A DNA stretch of 64,000 nt from Amycolatopsis sp. NBC_00345 (GCF_036116635.1 NZ_CP107995.1:8060001-8124000); one strand, 5' to 3'. Counted from the stretch's first letter, positions 9,692 to 18,928 are shown. The notes: generated by a model not told the origin, from the letters alone. Program-made: numbers and translations.

Positions 9692-10836
9692 CCTCGCCGG
9701 CCACCCGTGACCCGGCGACCCCGCTGTGGCGCGCGGTCGTGCTGCTGCGGGTGCTCACCTGGTTCTTCGCGCTGGCCGTGGTCATCGGGCACCGCGCCGA
9801 GTTCGAACGGCCCTGGCTCGCGTGGGCGGTGGTCGCCGCGATGGGCGTCTGGTCGCTGGCCACCAGCGTCGCGTACTGGCGCGCGTCGAGCCGGTGGACC
9901 TGGCTCGTGGTGCTGGACGTCGTGGTCACCACGGCGCTGATGCTCACCTCGCCGCTGATCCTGTCCCCCGCGCAGTACGCGGCGGCGACCCCGCTGATCA
10001 CCACGGTATGGGCGGCCGCCGGGCCGCTGGCGGCGGCGACGCGGTTCGGGGCGGGCGGCGGTGTGCTGGCCGGGCTCGTGGTCACCGTCGGCACCGGCTT
10101 CGCGCGGGAAAAGCTGGACCTCGACGTCGCCCGCGACGGTGTGCTGCTGTGCGCGAGCGGGCTGCTGATCGGCATGGCGGCCACGACGGCACGGCGTTCG
10201 GCGGAAGCGCTCGCGCGCGCGTTGCGCACCGAAGCCGCCACGGCGGAGCGAGAACGGCTCGCGCGCTCGATCCACGACAGCGTGCTCCAGGTCCTCGCGC
10301 GTGTACGGCGGCGCGGCCTCGAGGTCGGCGGCGAAGCGGCGGAGCTGGCGAAACTGGCTGGGGAGCAAGAGATCGCGTTGCGCGCGCTCGTCACGACGGA
10401 GCCGACGTGGGCGAGCGCGGGCGGTGGCGGCGGCTTCTCGGACCTGCGGTCGGCGCTGCAGCTGCTGGCCACGTCGTCGGTACAGGTTTCGACGCCCGCG
10501 GGCACCGTCGACCTGGCGACACACGTCACCGAGGAGCTGGTGGCCGTCACGCGCGAGGCACTGTCCAATGTGGAGAAACACGCGGGGCCGGACGCGCACG
10601 CCTGGGTCCTGCTGGAGGACCTCGGCACGGAGGTGGTCGTGAGCATCCGCGACGACGGCCCCGGAATTCCCGCCGGACGGTTGGAACGCGCGGCCGGGCT
10701 GGGGCATCTGGGTGTGGTGGAGTCCATCAGGGGGAGGGTGCGCGATCTCGGCGGGACCGCGGCCCTGGAGACCGCTCCGGGCAACGGCACGGAGTGGGAA
10801 GTGCGGGTGCCGAGCACAACGAGGGGCGAACGATGA
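9688..10836 (+). CDS. MacS-type sensor histidine kinase
   Basis: A 382-residue sensor kinase. Residues about 15-165 contain five to six membrane helices with short loops, so sensing is within or at the membrane. The dimerisation/phosphoacceptor box is RSIHDSVLQVLARVRRRG, close to the HisKA_3 type but recognisably of the MacS variety. The HATPase domain follows with the N box REALSNVEKHAG, the G1 box DDGPGIP and the G2 box GLGHLGVVESIRGRV. The start overlaps the permease stop by 4 nt and the stop overlaps the response-regulator ATG by 4 nt, so translational coupling is likely. It should phosphorylate the NarL-type regulator encoded next. The signal is not evident; the coupled permease may supply or export it. 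Confidence 0.88.
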   Translation: MTSPATRDPATPLWRAVVLLRVLTWFFALAVVIGHRAEFERPWLAWAVVAAMGVWSLATSVAYWRASSRWTWLVVLDVVVTTALMLTSPLILSPAQYAAATPLITTVWAAAGPLAAATRFGAGGGVLAGLVVTVGTGFAREKLDLDVARDGVLLCASGLLIGMAATTARRSAEALARALRTEAATAERERLARSIHDSVLQVLARVRRRGLEVGGEAAELAKLAGEQEIALRALVTTEPTWASAGGGGGFSDLRSALQLLATSSVQVSTPAGTVDLATHVTEELVAVTREALSNVEKHAGPDAHAWVLLEDLGTEVVVSIRDDGPGIPAGRLERAAGLGHLGVVESIRGRVRDLGGTAALETAPGNGTEWEVRVPSTTRGER

Positions 10837-11489
10837 CGGACGGCACGATCACGGTGATGGTCGTCGACGACCACCCGATCTGGCGCGACGGCGTGGCGCG
10901 CGACCTGGCCGAAAACGGCTTCGACGTGCGGGCCACCGCGGCCGACGCGCCCGCGGCCGTCCGGATCGCGCGCACGGTGCGGCCGTCGGTGGTGCTGATG
11001 GACCTCAACCTCGGCGGGACGTCCGGGGTCGCGGCGACGCGCGAGATCACGACGGCGCTGCCGGAGACGAAGGTGCTTGTGCTCTCGGCCAGCGGCGAGC
11101 ACAGCGACGTGCTGGAGGCGGTGAAGGCGGGCGCGTCCGGCTACCTGGTGAAGTCGGCGTCGGTGGCGGAGCTGGTGGACGCCGTCCACCGCACGGCCGC
11201 CGGCGACCCGGTGTTCACGGCGGGGCTGGCCGGCCTGGTGCTGGGCGAGTACCGGCGGATGGCCGACGCGCCCGATGGCGGCGCCGAGCCGCCGCGCCTG
11301 ACCGAGCGCGAGACGGACGTGCTGCGGCTCGTCGCGAAGGGGCTCACCGCGCGCCAGATCGCGGAGCGACTGGTCCTCTCGCACCGGACGGTGGAGAACC
11401 ACGTGCAGTCGACGCTGCGGAAGCTCCAGCTGCACAACCGCGTCGAGCTGGCGCGGTACGCGATCGAGCACGGGCTCGACGAAGACTGA
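10833..11489 (+). CDS. NarL/LuxR-family response regulator
   Basis: A 218-residue response regulator. The receiver domain has acidic residues D12/D13, the phosphoacceptor D57 in VVLMDLNLGG, the conserved Thr/Ser in VLVLSAS and Lys in YLVKSAS. A linker of about 25 residues leads to the LuxR-type helix-turn-helix LTERETDVLRLVAKGLTARQIAERLVLSHRTVENHV. It is translationally coupled to the upstream kinase, its probable partner. No operator could be recognised; the operon itself or nearby surface-protein genes are possible targets, without evidence. Confidence 0.93.
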   Translation: MTDGTITVMVVDDHPIWRDGVARDLAENGFDVRATAADAPAAVRIARTVRPSVVLMDLNLGGTSGVAATREITTALPETKVLVLSASGEHSDVLEAVKAGASGYLVKSASVAELVDAVHRTAAGDPVFTAGLAGLVLGEYRRMADAPDGGAEPPRLTERETDVLRLVAKGLTARQIAERLVLSHRTVENHVQSTLRKLQLHNRVELARYAIEHGLDED

Positions 11490-11502
11490 AGTTCAGGACG
11501 TT

Positions 11503-12582
11503 TCAGGAAGTCGAGACGCCCGGGAACTGCTGGGCGTCGGGGATCTTCGCCGCGCCCAGCCGCCACGCGGGCTCGCCGGGGTGCCAGGCCGCGACAACAC
11601 CGTCGTCCAGGATCAGGTCGCCGTTCGGGGACCAGTCGAGGCCGGACTTCTTGAGGTGCGTAGTCGTGTAAGGCATCGACGGCGCCTGCAGCCAGGTGAG
11701 GTCGCCGAGGTCGAGCAGCCACAGGTCGCGGGTCTGGATGTCGGTGCTGTGCCAGGAGGGCGTGCCGAAGTCGACGGCGGCGAGGGTGCCGTCGCGGTTC
11801 GGCAGCACGTACGGCGTCGACTGCACCAGCGGCGGCGCGACTTTGGCGCTGTGGCCGTCGCGCAGGTCGACGACGGTGAGTTCGGTGAGGCCGTCGAGGA
11901 TGAGCCGGTCGCCGGTGGCCGCGAGGATCCGCGGGGCCTGCTGCACGGAACGGCCGGTGGCGGGGTCGATCAGCACGTCGACCGTCTCGGCGGTGCCGTT
12001 GTCCACGGTGATCAGCAGCCCGTGCGAGGTCTCCTGCCGGACGATCGTGCGGCAGCTGGCCACGGTGCCGGGGCCGAGCGCGCCGCCGGCGAGCGAAACG
12101 TGCTGGAGACGGCAGTTGCCGGGGCTGTCCTGGCGGATCAGCCACACGCTGTCGCTGTCCGCGCCGGGGGCGACGCTGAACGCCCGGCCGAGCGAAACCG
12201 GCGTGGTGGCCGGGCCGGTGTAGGCGTAGACCTCGTCGGGGTCGCAGGTGTTGCCCTGGCACTCGGGCGCGGTCTGGATGACGGGTGTGTGGCCGACGCG
12301 CTGCACGCCGACCAGCCGATTCCCGCCGGGGAGGCCGGGCACGCTGCCCTTCGCGCCGGTGTCGCCGTCGAACACGGTCGGCGGGGACGTCGCGAGCAGC
12401 AGCTGCACGTCGATCCGGGCAGGCCCGCCGTCCAGGCCGGTGGGCGGGGGCTCGGTGGGCCTGGTCGGCTCGGTCGACGAGCTCGGGGCCGGGGCGGGTG
12501 CGGGAGTCCCGTTCGTGCAGGCGGCCAGGAGGAGGCCCGCCGCGGCGAGGGCGGCGCCGGCACGAATTACGGGTCTGTTCAG
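11503..12582 (-). CDS. lipoprotein with possible beta-propeller domain; CTG start
   Basis: A 359-residue membrane-anchored lipoprotein. MNRPVIRAGAALAAAG leads into the lipobox LLAAC with the lipidated Cys at 22; a Pro/Ser/Thr-rich linker follows. The rest shows repeated beta-strand patterns ending in W-x-L/L-x-D (DVLIDPATGRSV, LTVVDLRDG, DLWLLDLGDLTWL), suggesting a propeller-like fold; there are two Cys pairs. No ATG, GTG or TTG gives this signal peptide: the only well-placed codon is CTG, 6 nt behind GGGGA. The gene converges on the response regulator (13 nt apart) and diverges from the DUF1707 gene. I do not know its function. Confidence 0.75.
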   Translation of the reverse strand: MNRPVIRAGAALAAAGLLLAACTNGTPAPAPAPSSSTEPTRPTEPPPTGLDGGPARIDVQLLLATSPPTVFDGDTGAKGSVPGLPGGNRLVGVQRVGHTPVIQTAPECQGNTCDPDEVYAYTGPATTPVSLGRAFSVAPGADSDSVWLIRQDSPGNCRLQHVSLAGGALGPGTVASCRTIVRQETSHGLLITVDNGTAETVDVLIDPATGRSVQQAPRILAATGDRLILDGLTELTVVDLRDGHSAKVAPPLVQSTPYVLPNRDGTLAAVDFGTPSWHSTDIQTRDLWLLDLGDLTWLQAPSMPYTTTHLKKSGLDWSPNGDLILDDGVVAAWHPGEPAWRLGAAKIPDAQQFPGVSTS

Positions 12583-12630
12583 GGTTTTTCCCCGATCTGG
12601 CTGGCGAATTCGAGTTCTACCATCAAGACC

Positions 12631-13293
12631 ATGGGTGAGGAAGAGACAACTACCGCGGAGACGGCGACCGAGACCAAGCCGTTGACCGCGCGCGACATCC
12701 GGGTCTCCGACGACGAGCGCGAGCACGTCGTCGGCGTGCTCCAGAAGGCGATCGGGCTCGGCATGCTCAACCTCGACGAGTTCACCGAGCGCACCGACCG
12801 CGCGCTGGCGTCCCGCACCCGTGGCGAGCTGAACGCCGTGCTGGCCGACCTGCCCGGCCTCACGCACCCGGAGGCCGCGCCGCCTCCGTACGCGGCGCCG
12901 GACATGCCCTCGTACACCCGCTCGTACGCGCCGGGCCAGCGGATGGAGCTGAACGCGAAGTACTCGTCGCTGCACCGCGCCGGCCCGTGGGAGGTCCCGG
13001 CGGCGCTGCTGGTGCGCAACAAGTACGGCAGCACGAAGCTGGACTTCACGGAGGCCCGCACGTCGACCCCGGTGGTCGAAATCGAGCTGGACTCGAAGTG
13101 GGGCTCGGTGGAGATCGTCATCCCGCCCACCGCCGCCGTCGACTACAACTCGATCACCGAGATCAAGTTCGGCTCCCTCGACGACAAAACCGGCAGCAAC
13201 GGCCGCGCGGGCACCCCGCGTTACGTCCTCACCGGCCGCGTCCACGGAGGCGCGCTGGTCATCCGGAACCCTAGGCGGGGCTTCTTCGGCTGA
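12631..13293 (+). CDS. DUF1707 SHOCT-like domain protein
   Basis: A 220-residue cytosolic protein. The N-terminal DUF1707 domain is recognised by IRVSDDEREHVVGVLQKAIG, GMLNLDEFTERTDRALASRTRGEL and VLADLPGL, a short helical module common in actinobacteria and often attached to membrane or regulatory modules. The C-terminal half consists of alternating beta strands (KYGSTKLDFTEA, IELDSKWGSVEIVIP, IKFGSLDDK) resembling the DUF1707/DUF2154 type of cell-wall-active antibiotic response proteins. No membrane helix is visible. The ATG follows TACCAT by 7 nt, so the mRNA is probably leaderless. It diverges from the lipoprotein gene. Function is unknown. Confidence 0.78.
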   Translation: MGEEETTTAETATETKPLTARDIRVSDDEREHVVGVLQKAIGLGMLNLDEFTERTDRALASRTRGELNAVLADLPGLTHPEAAPPPYAAPDMPSYTRSYAPGQRMELNAKYSSLHRAGPWEVPAALLVRNKYGSTKLDFTEARTSTPVVEIELDSKWGSVEIVIPPTAAVDYNSITEIKFGSLDDKTGSNGRAGTPRYVLTGRVHGGALVIRNPRRGFFG

Positions 13294-13306
13294 TCAGCGT
13301 CGCGGT

Positions 13307-13341
13307 GCCGGGCCCGCCTCCATCCGTCGGGCGGGTCCGGC
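13307..13341. terminator. bidirectional hairpin terminator
   Basis: GCCGGGCCCGCC (13307-13318) pairs with GGCGGGTCCGGC (13330-13341) with one G-T wobble; loop of 11 nt. It lies between the converging DUF1707 and ptsP genes. Confidence 0.7.
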
Positions 13342-13348
13342 TCCGTTC

Positions 13349-15073
13349 TCAGCTGATCGCGTCGGCCACCGCTGCGCGCGCCGCGGCCGGGGTGGCGGCG
13401 GACAGGGCCGCGGCAGCCAGTGACTGGGCTTCGGCCAGGGTCACGGACGCCAGGCTCGCGCCGACGGACCTGATCGCCGGGGCGTTCATCGACACGCTGG
13501 TCAGGCCGAGGCCGGCCAGTACCAAGGCCAGGCGCGGGTCGCCGGCCGCCTCGCCGCAGACGCCGGCCGGCTTGGCCGTGGCGGTGGCCGCGTCGCCGAT
13601 CAGCTTCAGCAGGCGGAGCAGGGCCGGCTGCCACGGGTCGTTCAGCTTGGCCACCGCGCCGAGCTGACGGTCGGCCGCGAAGGTGTACTGGGCCAGGTCG
13701 TTGGTGCCGACGGACACGAAGTCCACGGCGTCCAGGATTTCCCGCGCCGCCAACGCCGCGGCCGGGATCTCGATCATCACGCCCGCGCGGGTGAGGCCGG
13801 CGGCGCGGGCGCGCTCGGCGAACCAGGCCGCCTCGTCCGCCGTCGCGACCATCGGGGCCATCACCGAAACCACCGCGCCCGAGTCCTCGGCCGCGCCGGC
13901 GATCGCCGCCAGCTGACGGTCCAGCACCTCCGGCCGGTCGAACGCCACCCGCAGGCCGCGGACGCCCAGCGCCGGGTTCGGCTCGACCTCCGGCGACAGG
14001 AACGCGAGCGGCTTGTCCGCGCCGGCGTCCAGCGTGCGGACGATGACGGGCTTGCCGCGGAACGGCGAAAGCACCGCGGTGTAGGCCTTGCGCTGCTCGT
14101 CGACGGTCGGCTCGGCCGAGGCGTCGAGGTAGCAGAACTCCGTGCGGAACAGGCCGACGCCCTCGGCGCCCGCGTCCGCGGCGGCCTGCGCGTCGGCAGG
14201 GGAGCCGACGTTGCCGTAGACCTTTACGACGTGGCCGTCGGCGGTCGCGCCCGTGCCGTTCCACTCCGCCGGGCCCGCGGCGACGGCGGTGACCACGGGC
14301 GCCTTCGGGTCGGCGACCTCGACGACGCCGGTGTCACCGTCGACGGCGAGCGCCGGCGCGTCCAGCTCCAGCAGCCCGCGGACGGCGACCACGGCCGGGA
14401 TGCCGAGCGCGCGGGCCAGGATCGCGGTGTGGCTCGTCGGCCCGCCCTCCTCGGTGACCAGCGCGAGCACCTTCGCCGGGTTGAGGCCCGCGGTGTCGGC
14501 GGGCGCCAGGTCACGGGCGACGAGCACGCTCGGCGACGTCAGCTCCGGCACGCCCGGCGGGGCGATGCCGAGCAGCTCGGCCACGAGCCGGTCACGCACG
14601 TCGCGGACGTCGCGCACCCGCTCGGCCATGTAGCCGCCCGCCGCGGCGAGCGCTTCGGCGAACCCTTCGGCGGCCTGGTAGACGGCGCGAGCCGCGGGCA
14701 GGTTCTGCGCCGTCACCAGCTGTTGGGCCTGCGTGGCCAGCGCCGGGTCGGCGGCCATCGCGGCGGTCGTGATGAGGATCGTGGCGGCCTCGCCCTCGGC
14801 GGTCTCAGCCTGTGCCTCCAGTCGCGCGGCGACGGCCGCGGCAGCGGGCTCGATCCGCGCGGCCTCCGCGGCCGGGTCAGCCGGCGCGGGAGTGCTCGCG
14901 GGTTCGCCGAGCGGCTCGGCGACACGCACGACGGGACCGCTCGCGCGCCCCGGGCTCACAGCGACCCCGGTCAGCGACGAAACGGCGGGGTTGTTGGTCA
15001 CGGTGACTCCGGCTGACTCGGTGGTCGCGGCGGGCTGGCCCGAGGCGGCGGTGCCCGTGAGGGTCTCAGACAT
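13349..15073 (-). CDS. ptsP: PTS enzyme I (phosphoenolpyruvate-protein phosphotransferase)
   Basis: Enzyme I of the phosphotransferase system, 574 aa, which takes phosphate from PEP onto a histidine and passes it to HPr. The active His is H215 in GGPTSHTAILAR. The PEP-binding barrel shows LFRTEFCYLD, VIRTLDAGADKP, RVAFDRPEVLDRQLAAI, SVGTNDLAQYTFAADR and the catalytic Cys in VCGEAAGDP. The N-terminal HPr-binding domain is Ala-rich. A TATGGT hexamer sits 7 nt before the ATG, so the gene likely has its own leaderless promoter inside the end of the upstream ParB-like gene, which it overlaps by 8 nt. No HPr or sugar-specific EII genes are in the window, so the cognate transporter lies elsewhere. 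Confidence 0.92.
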   Translation of the reverse strand: MSETLTGTAASGQPAATTESAGVTVTNNPAVSSLTGVAVSPGRASGPVVRVAEPLGEPASTPAPADPAAEAARIEPAAAAVAARLEAQAETAEGEAATILITTAAMAADPALATQAQQLVTAQNLPAARAVYQAAEGFAEALAAAGGYMAERVRDVRDVRDRLVAELLGIAPPGVPELTSPSVLVARDLAPADTAGLNPAKVLALVTEEGGPTSHTAILARALGIPAVVAVRGLLELDAPALAVDGDTGVVEVADPKAPVVTAVAAGPAEWNGTGATADGHVVKVYGNVGSPADAQAAADAGAEGVGLFRTEFCYLDASAEPTVDEQRKAYTAVLSPFRGKPVIVRTLDAGADKPLAFLSPEVEPNPALGVRGLRVAFDRPEVLDRQLAAIAGAAEDSGAVVSVMAPMVATADEAAWFAERARAAGLTRAGVMIEIPAAALAAREILDAVDFVSVGTNDLAQYTFAADRQLGAVAKLNDPWQPALLRLLKLIGDAATATAKPAGVCGEAAGDPRLALVLAGLGLTSVSMNAPAIRSVGASLASVTLAEAQSLAAAALSAATPAAARAAVADAIS

Positions 15074-15803
15074 GGTCTAGACCATAGCTCAGATACGTCT
15101 CGATATCTCGCGGCGCCGCACACAACCCGCGTGACCGCACCCGCTCCAGCACCGGACGCACCTCCTCGTGCCACCACGCCTCGGCCAGCTGTTCCCGGCT
15201 GGACAGCGGGCGGCCGTGCAGAGTCTGCCGGAATCCCCAGGCCTCCGCCGAGTCCGCGAGGCGGAACCAATCGGCCGGGTCGTCGAGCCAGAGGCCGAGG
15301 CGAAGGTCGTCGGCGAGCGGCACGCGTTCGAGGAACAGCCGCTCGGCCGTCTTCGACGGCAAGTCCGCCACCGTGAGGCAGCGCAGCGCCCAGGCCACGG
15401 TGCAGATCCGGCGCACGCTGGCGCGCACCGTCGTCGATCCCCGGGCGCGGGCCAGCGCCACGCGATGGTGGCCGTCCTCCACGAAGTACATGTCGCCCAG
15501 CCGCACGAGCCGCACCGGCGGCAGGTCCGCCGACGTGCGCGCCAGCGCCTCCCACCGCTCCCGCAGCGCGCGGTTGCGCGGCCGGAACTGGCGGTCGAAG
15601 TCGCCGCCGCGGGCGACGGTGCCGACCACGCCCTCCAGCGGGGCGTCGCACACGCCCTCGTCGGACTCGGACTGCCGGCCCAGCGCCGCCAGCGTCTCCG
15701 ACAACGACATGATGGCCAGCGCGTCGGGACGCCGTGCGTCCGCGACCGCCTTCAGCTGGGCGGCGTACCCCCGCCACCAGGCCGAACCGAACGAATCGCC
15801 CAC
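15066..15803 (-). CDS. ParB/sulfiredoxin-fold domain protein
   Basis: A 245-residue protein with a central ParB N-terminal-like motif, LVRLGDMYFVEDGHHRVALARARG (residues about 98-121), in which G-D/DGHHR is the nucleotide-binding signature of the ParB/Srx superfamily. There is no recognisable helix-turn-helix of the plasmid-partition type, so it is not a second partition protein. The flanking sequence is rich in Arg and Trp, with several short helices (DWFRLADSAEAWGF, EAWWHEEVRPVLERV). It starts at GTG and overlaps ptsP by 8 nt. Similar stand-alone proteins of this fold occur in actinobacteria without assigned roles; a CTP- or ATP-dependent enzyme is possible. Not identified further. Confidence 0.65.
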   Translation of the reverse strand: MGDSFGSAWWRGYAAQLKAVADARRPDALAIMSLSETLAALGRQSESDEGVCDAPLEGVVGTVARGGDFDRQFRPRNRALRERWEALARTSADLPPVRLVRLGDMYFVEDGHHRVALARARGSTTVRASVRRICTVAWALRCLTVADLPSKTAERLFLERVPLADDLRLGLWLDDPADWFRLADSAEAWGFRQTLHGRPLSSREQLAEAWWHEEVRPVLERVRSRGLCAAPRDIETYLSYGLDHV

Positions 15804-15831
15804 GTGAACGACAACACGGGGCCGCCGTGGG

Positions 15832-16704
15832 TCATTCCAGCTCGTCGGGAGTCGGGTACGACGGCTGCGCGCCGTGTCGCGTGACGCTCACGGCCGCGAC
15901 CTTCACCGCCCGCTTCGCCGCGTCGACGAGCGTCGCGCCCTCCGCAAGCGACGCGGCCAGCGCGCCCGCGAAGGCGTCCCCGGCGCCCGTGGTGTCGACG
16001 GCATTGACCTTCGGCGACGCGACCTCCGTCGAGCTGTCCGCCTCGACGACCACCGCGCCCTTCGCGCCGAGGGTCACGACGGCCGCCCGCGGCCCCAGCT
16101 CAAGCAGCTTGCGCGGGTCGGCCCCCTCGGTACCGAGCAGGTACGCGGCCTCGTGCTCGTTGACGAGCAGAACGTCCAGCGCGCCCAACGTTTCGCGCGA
16201 GACCTCGGCGGCGGGCGACAGGTTGAGCAGCACGCGGACGCCCTTCGCGCTCGCGCGCGCGACGGCGTGCTCGACAGTCGGCAACGGCACCTCGAGCGAG
16301 GTGACCATGACGCGCACGCCATCGAGGGCGTCGTCGGTGATGTCGCCGGGCTCCAGCGCGGAATTGGCGCCAGGGGAGACGAGGATGGAGTTCTCGCCGT
16401 CGGGGGTCACGGTGATGTAGGCGATGCCGGTCGGCCGCCCGACGGTGCGGACGTGCTCGGTCGCGACGCCCGCGCCGGCGAGCGAATCACGCAGCAGCCG
16501 GCCGTACGGGTCGTCGCCGACGGCGCCCAGCAACGCGACGTCCGCGCCCAGCCGCCCGGCCGCGACGGCCGTGTTCGCGCCCTTTCCACCGGCCGACAGC
16601 GCGGTGTCGCCGCCCAGCACCGTCTCGCCGCCTCCGGGGCGGCGGTCGACCGGCACGACCAGGTCGGCGTTGGCGGATCCCACGACCAGAACGGCGGCAC
16701 TCAT
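15832..16704 (-). CDS. rbsK: ribokinase (PfkB family)
   Basis: A 290-residue sugar kinase of the PfkB family, most like ribokinase, which phosphorylates D-ribose at O5 in the cytosol. Substrate-binding motifs are VVGSANADLVVPVDRRPGGG and SAGGKGANTAVAAGRLG near the N-terminus, with NEHEAAYL and the ATP/anion-hole signature VDTTGAGDAFAGAL near residue 245 holding the catalytic Asp. GGGAGAG precedes the ATG by 8 nt. It is the first gene of a leftward group with the ParB-like gene and ptsP; no ribose transporter or rbs regulator is adjacent, so other sugars or nucleosides cannot be excluded. Confidence 0.85.
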   Translation of the reverse strand: MSAAVLVVGSANADLVVPVDRRPGGGETVLGGDTALSAGGKGANTAVAAGRLGADVALLGAVGDDPYGRLLRDSLAGAGVATEHVRTVGRPTGIAYITVTPDGENSILVSPGANSALEPGDITDDALDGVRVMVTSLEVPLPTVEHAVARASAKGVRVLLNLSPAAEVSRETLGALDVLLVNEHEAAYLLGTEGADPRKLLELGPRAAVVTLGAKGAVVVEADSSTEVASPKVNAVDTTGAGDAFAGALAASLAEGATLVDAAKRAVKVAAVSVTRHGAQPSYPTPDELE

Positions 16705-17102
16705 GGCGGTTACTCTCCCACGGACGCCTGGTCACGCTGGTCAAGGCCGGTGCGTCGGCAAAAGTGAAGGTTTTTGTAACTTATCTCGCGCCGGGTGCGA
16801 CAATCAGGCGAGCAGCGGACAACCCGTCACTCGATCGGGGGATAGAACTCCCCCAGGCGTCACTTCTGACACGGGCTCCGCTCTTGTGGTGCGTCACTGT
16901 CCTCGAGACCAGTGGCGTTGCCCCGACCGGAAGCGCACCGGAGAGGGCATCGGGTCGCCGGCGCCGATCACGTAGCCCCCCGAGTGATCGGCGTCGGCGG
17001 CGCCCCGTTTCCCTGGGTCGCCGCCCGGCCGCGGCACAAGCCGGGCAGTTCTCCGGCCGCGTTGGTACCGAAATGAGTGTTCCGACCACCTAGAATGTCC
17101 GG
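16705..17102. other. intergenic region between divergent rbsK and tetR
   Basis: About 400 bp without a convincing gene. It contains a small hairpin (GGGGGA-N6-TCCCCC at 16837-16854) and, at its right end, the -10 hexamer TAGAAT (17091-17096) placed exactly 6 nt before the tetR ATG, as expected for a leaderless transcript. I see no clear palindromic TetR operator. Confidence 0.5.
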
Positions 17103-17840
17103 ATGAGCAGCCCCACGCGAAGGGGCCGCGCGCGAGCGGCTACCGAGCAGGACATCCGCCGCACCGCCCGTAAGCTCCTGGTGGACCACGGCCCGGACGC
17201 GGTCACCCTGCGCGCTATCGCCCGCGAGCTGGGCATCACCGCGCCGGCTCTCTACCGCTACTACGAGTCCCGCGACGACCTGGTGGAGAGCCTCCGCCTC
17301 GACGTCTGCGCCGACCTGGCGGCCGAGCTGGCCGTGGACATCGCCGACCTGCCGGACGACGGCATGCTGCAGCTGTTCGCCATCTGCAAGGGCTTCCGGC
17401 GCTGGGCGCTGACGCACACCAAGGAGTTCACGCTGGTGTTCGCGTCGCCGACGGGCGGGGTCGGCACCACCGCGGGCAGCGCGCTGCACCGCCTCGACGA
17501 GCCGTTCGGCCGGATCTTCCTCGCCGCCGCCGGGCAGGTGCTGGCCATCCACGACCTGGTGATGCCGCCGAACGACGTGGTCCCGCCCGAGCTCCGCGAC
17601 GACCTCACCGCGTTCCAGGGGGAGCTGCTCACGGTGCTGGCGGAGTCCGGGCGGGCCATCGCGCCGGAGAAGCTGGACCTGGGCCTGACCTACCTGATGA
17701 TCCAGTTCTGGGCTCGGCTCTACGGGCACGTCACGCTCGAGGTGTTCGGCAACTACCCGATCCCCGTTTCGAAGCCGGACGTGCTGTTCGAGGCGATGCT
17801 GGCCGACCTCGCCCGCGACGTCGGCCTCGACGCGGGTTAG
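17103..17840 (+). CDS. TetR-family transcriptional regulator (WHG-type C-terminus)
   Basis: A 245-residue one-component repressor. The N-terminal helix-turn-helix spans about residues 15-65 (DIRRTARKLLVDHG, LRAIARELGITAPALYRYYESRDDLV). The ligand-binding part resembles the TetR_C_13/WHG type (FRRWALTHTKEFTLVFASP; YLMIQFWARLYGHVTLEVFG). The mRNA is probably leaderless because TAGAAT lies 6 nt before the ATG. Its stop overlaps the stop of the convergent SDR by 4 nt, and the two may be functionally linked, the TetR controlling the dehydrogenase; the operator could not be found and the ligand is unknown. Confidence 0.88.
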   Translation: MSSPTRRGRARAATEQDIRRTARKLLVDHGPDAVTLRAIARELGITAPALYRYYESRDDLVESLRLDVCADLAAELAVDIADLPDDGMLQLFAICKGFRRWALTHTKEFTLVFASPTGGVGTTAGSALHRLDEPFGRIFLAAAGQVLAIHDLVMPPNDVVPPELRDDLTAFQGELLTVLAESGRAIAPEKLDLGLTYLMIQFWARLYGHVTLEVFGNYPIPVSKPDVLFEAMLADLARDVGLDAG

Positions 17841-18574
17841 GCCGCGTGCCCGCCGTCGACCGAAAGGGTCGCGGCGGTGACGTACGCGCTGGCCGGGTCC
17901 GCGAGGTACGCGACGGCCGCCGCGACCTCCTCGGGTGAGCCGTAACGGCCGACGGCGGTGAAGGACCCCTGGTCGGCCGCGTATGGGCCGTCGGCTGGGT
18001 TCAGGTCCGTGTCGATCGGGCCGGGGTGCACGAGGTTGACCGTGACGCCGCGGGGCGCCAGCTCGCGCGCGAGCGCCTTGGTCAGCCCGATCATCGCCGA
18101 CTTGCTCACCGCGTACAGCACCATCCCCGGCCCGGGCACGCGGTCGGTGACGCAGCTGCCGATCGTGATCACGCGCCCGCCCTCGCCGAGGTGCGCGGCG
18201 GCGGCCTTCGACGCGGCGAACACCCCGCGGACGTTCACCGCCAGCACGCGGTCGACGTCGTCCTGCGTGGTTTCTTCGCGGGGCGCGACGAAGCCCACCC
18301 CGGCGTTGTTGACCAGCACGTCAAGCCGCCCGAACTCGGCGACGGTGGCCGCCACCGCCGCCTCCACGGCCGCCGTGTCGGCGTTGTCCGCCTGGATGGC
18401 GAGTGCCCTTTGGCCGCGGCTCTTGATCCGTTCGACCACGTCGGCCGCTCGCCGCTCGTTGGCGGTGTACGTGAGCACCACGTCGGCCCCGTCCTCGGCG
18501 AGCCGCACCGCCGTGGCCGCACCGATGCCCCGGCTGCCGCCCGTCACCAGAGCCACCTTGCCGTCGAGGGTCAT
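17837..18574 (-). CDS. short-chain dehydrogenase/reductase
   Basis: A 245-residue classical SDR, with the Rossmann motif TGGSRGIG at residues about 10-17, NNAGVG after the fourth strand, the catalytic Ser in TIGSCVTD, Tyr-x-x-x-Lys as YAVSK and the PG motif HPGPIDTDLN. An Arg-rich beginning of the second strand (TANERRAA) suggests NADP(H). The closing segment AATLSVDGGHAA is typical of FabG/3-oxoacyl-ACP reductase-like SDRs. AAGGAG lies 8 nt before the ATG and fixes the start. It converges on the TetR gene. The substrate cannot be read from the sequence. Confidence 0.88.
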   Translation of the reverse strand: MTLDGKVALVTGGSRGIGAATAVRLAEDGADVVLTYTANERRAADVVERIKSRGQRALAIQADNADTAAVEAAVAATVAEFGRLDVLVNNAGVGFVAPREETTQDDVDRVLAVNVRGVFAASKAAAAHLGEGGRVITIGSCVTDRVPGPGMVLYAVSKSAMIGLTKALARELAPRGVTVNLVHPGPIDTDLNPADGPYAADQGSFTAVGRYGSPEEVAAAVAYLADPASAYVTAATLSVDGGHAA

Positions 18575-18928
18575 CTGCAGTTCTCCTTCGCTGAAGCCGT
18601 TTTCCTGATGGCTCCATCGAATCGGCCTGGATGCGGCGACGCTGGCGTCTTTCCGTCTTGGCATTGGCCGGGGTGCCCCGGGGGGTTCCCGGGTTGGGGG
18701 GTGCGGAGGTGTGTCGGGATCAGCCGACGGGCCGGTCAGCGGTGACGGAACGGGCTTGTGATCGAGGCCGCCGGGAGGGAAGCTGATCGGCGGCCTCCCG
18801 CCCGGGCGGCTACCGCTCGGACTGCGCCAGCACACGCAGTCCCCGGCCTAGAACCGGCGAACTCGCGGCGAACCTGGGTTGCGGGCGCTGGTGCAGGGCA
18901 TGCCCGATGCGAAGCACAGCCCCGCCAG

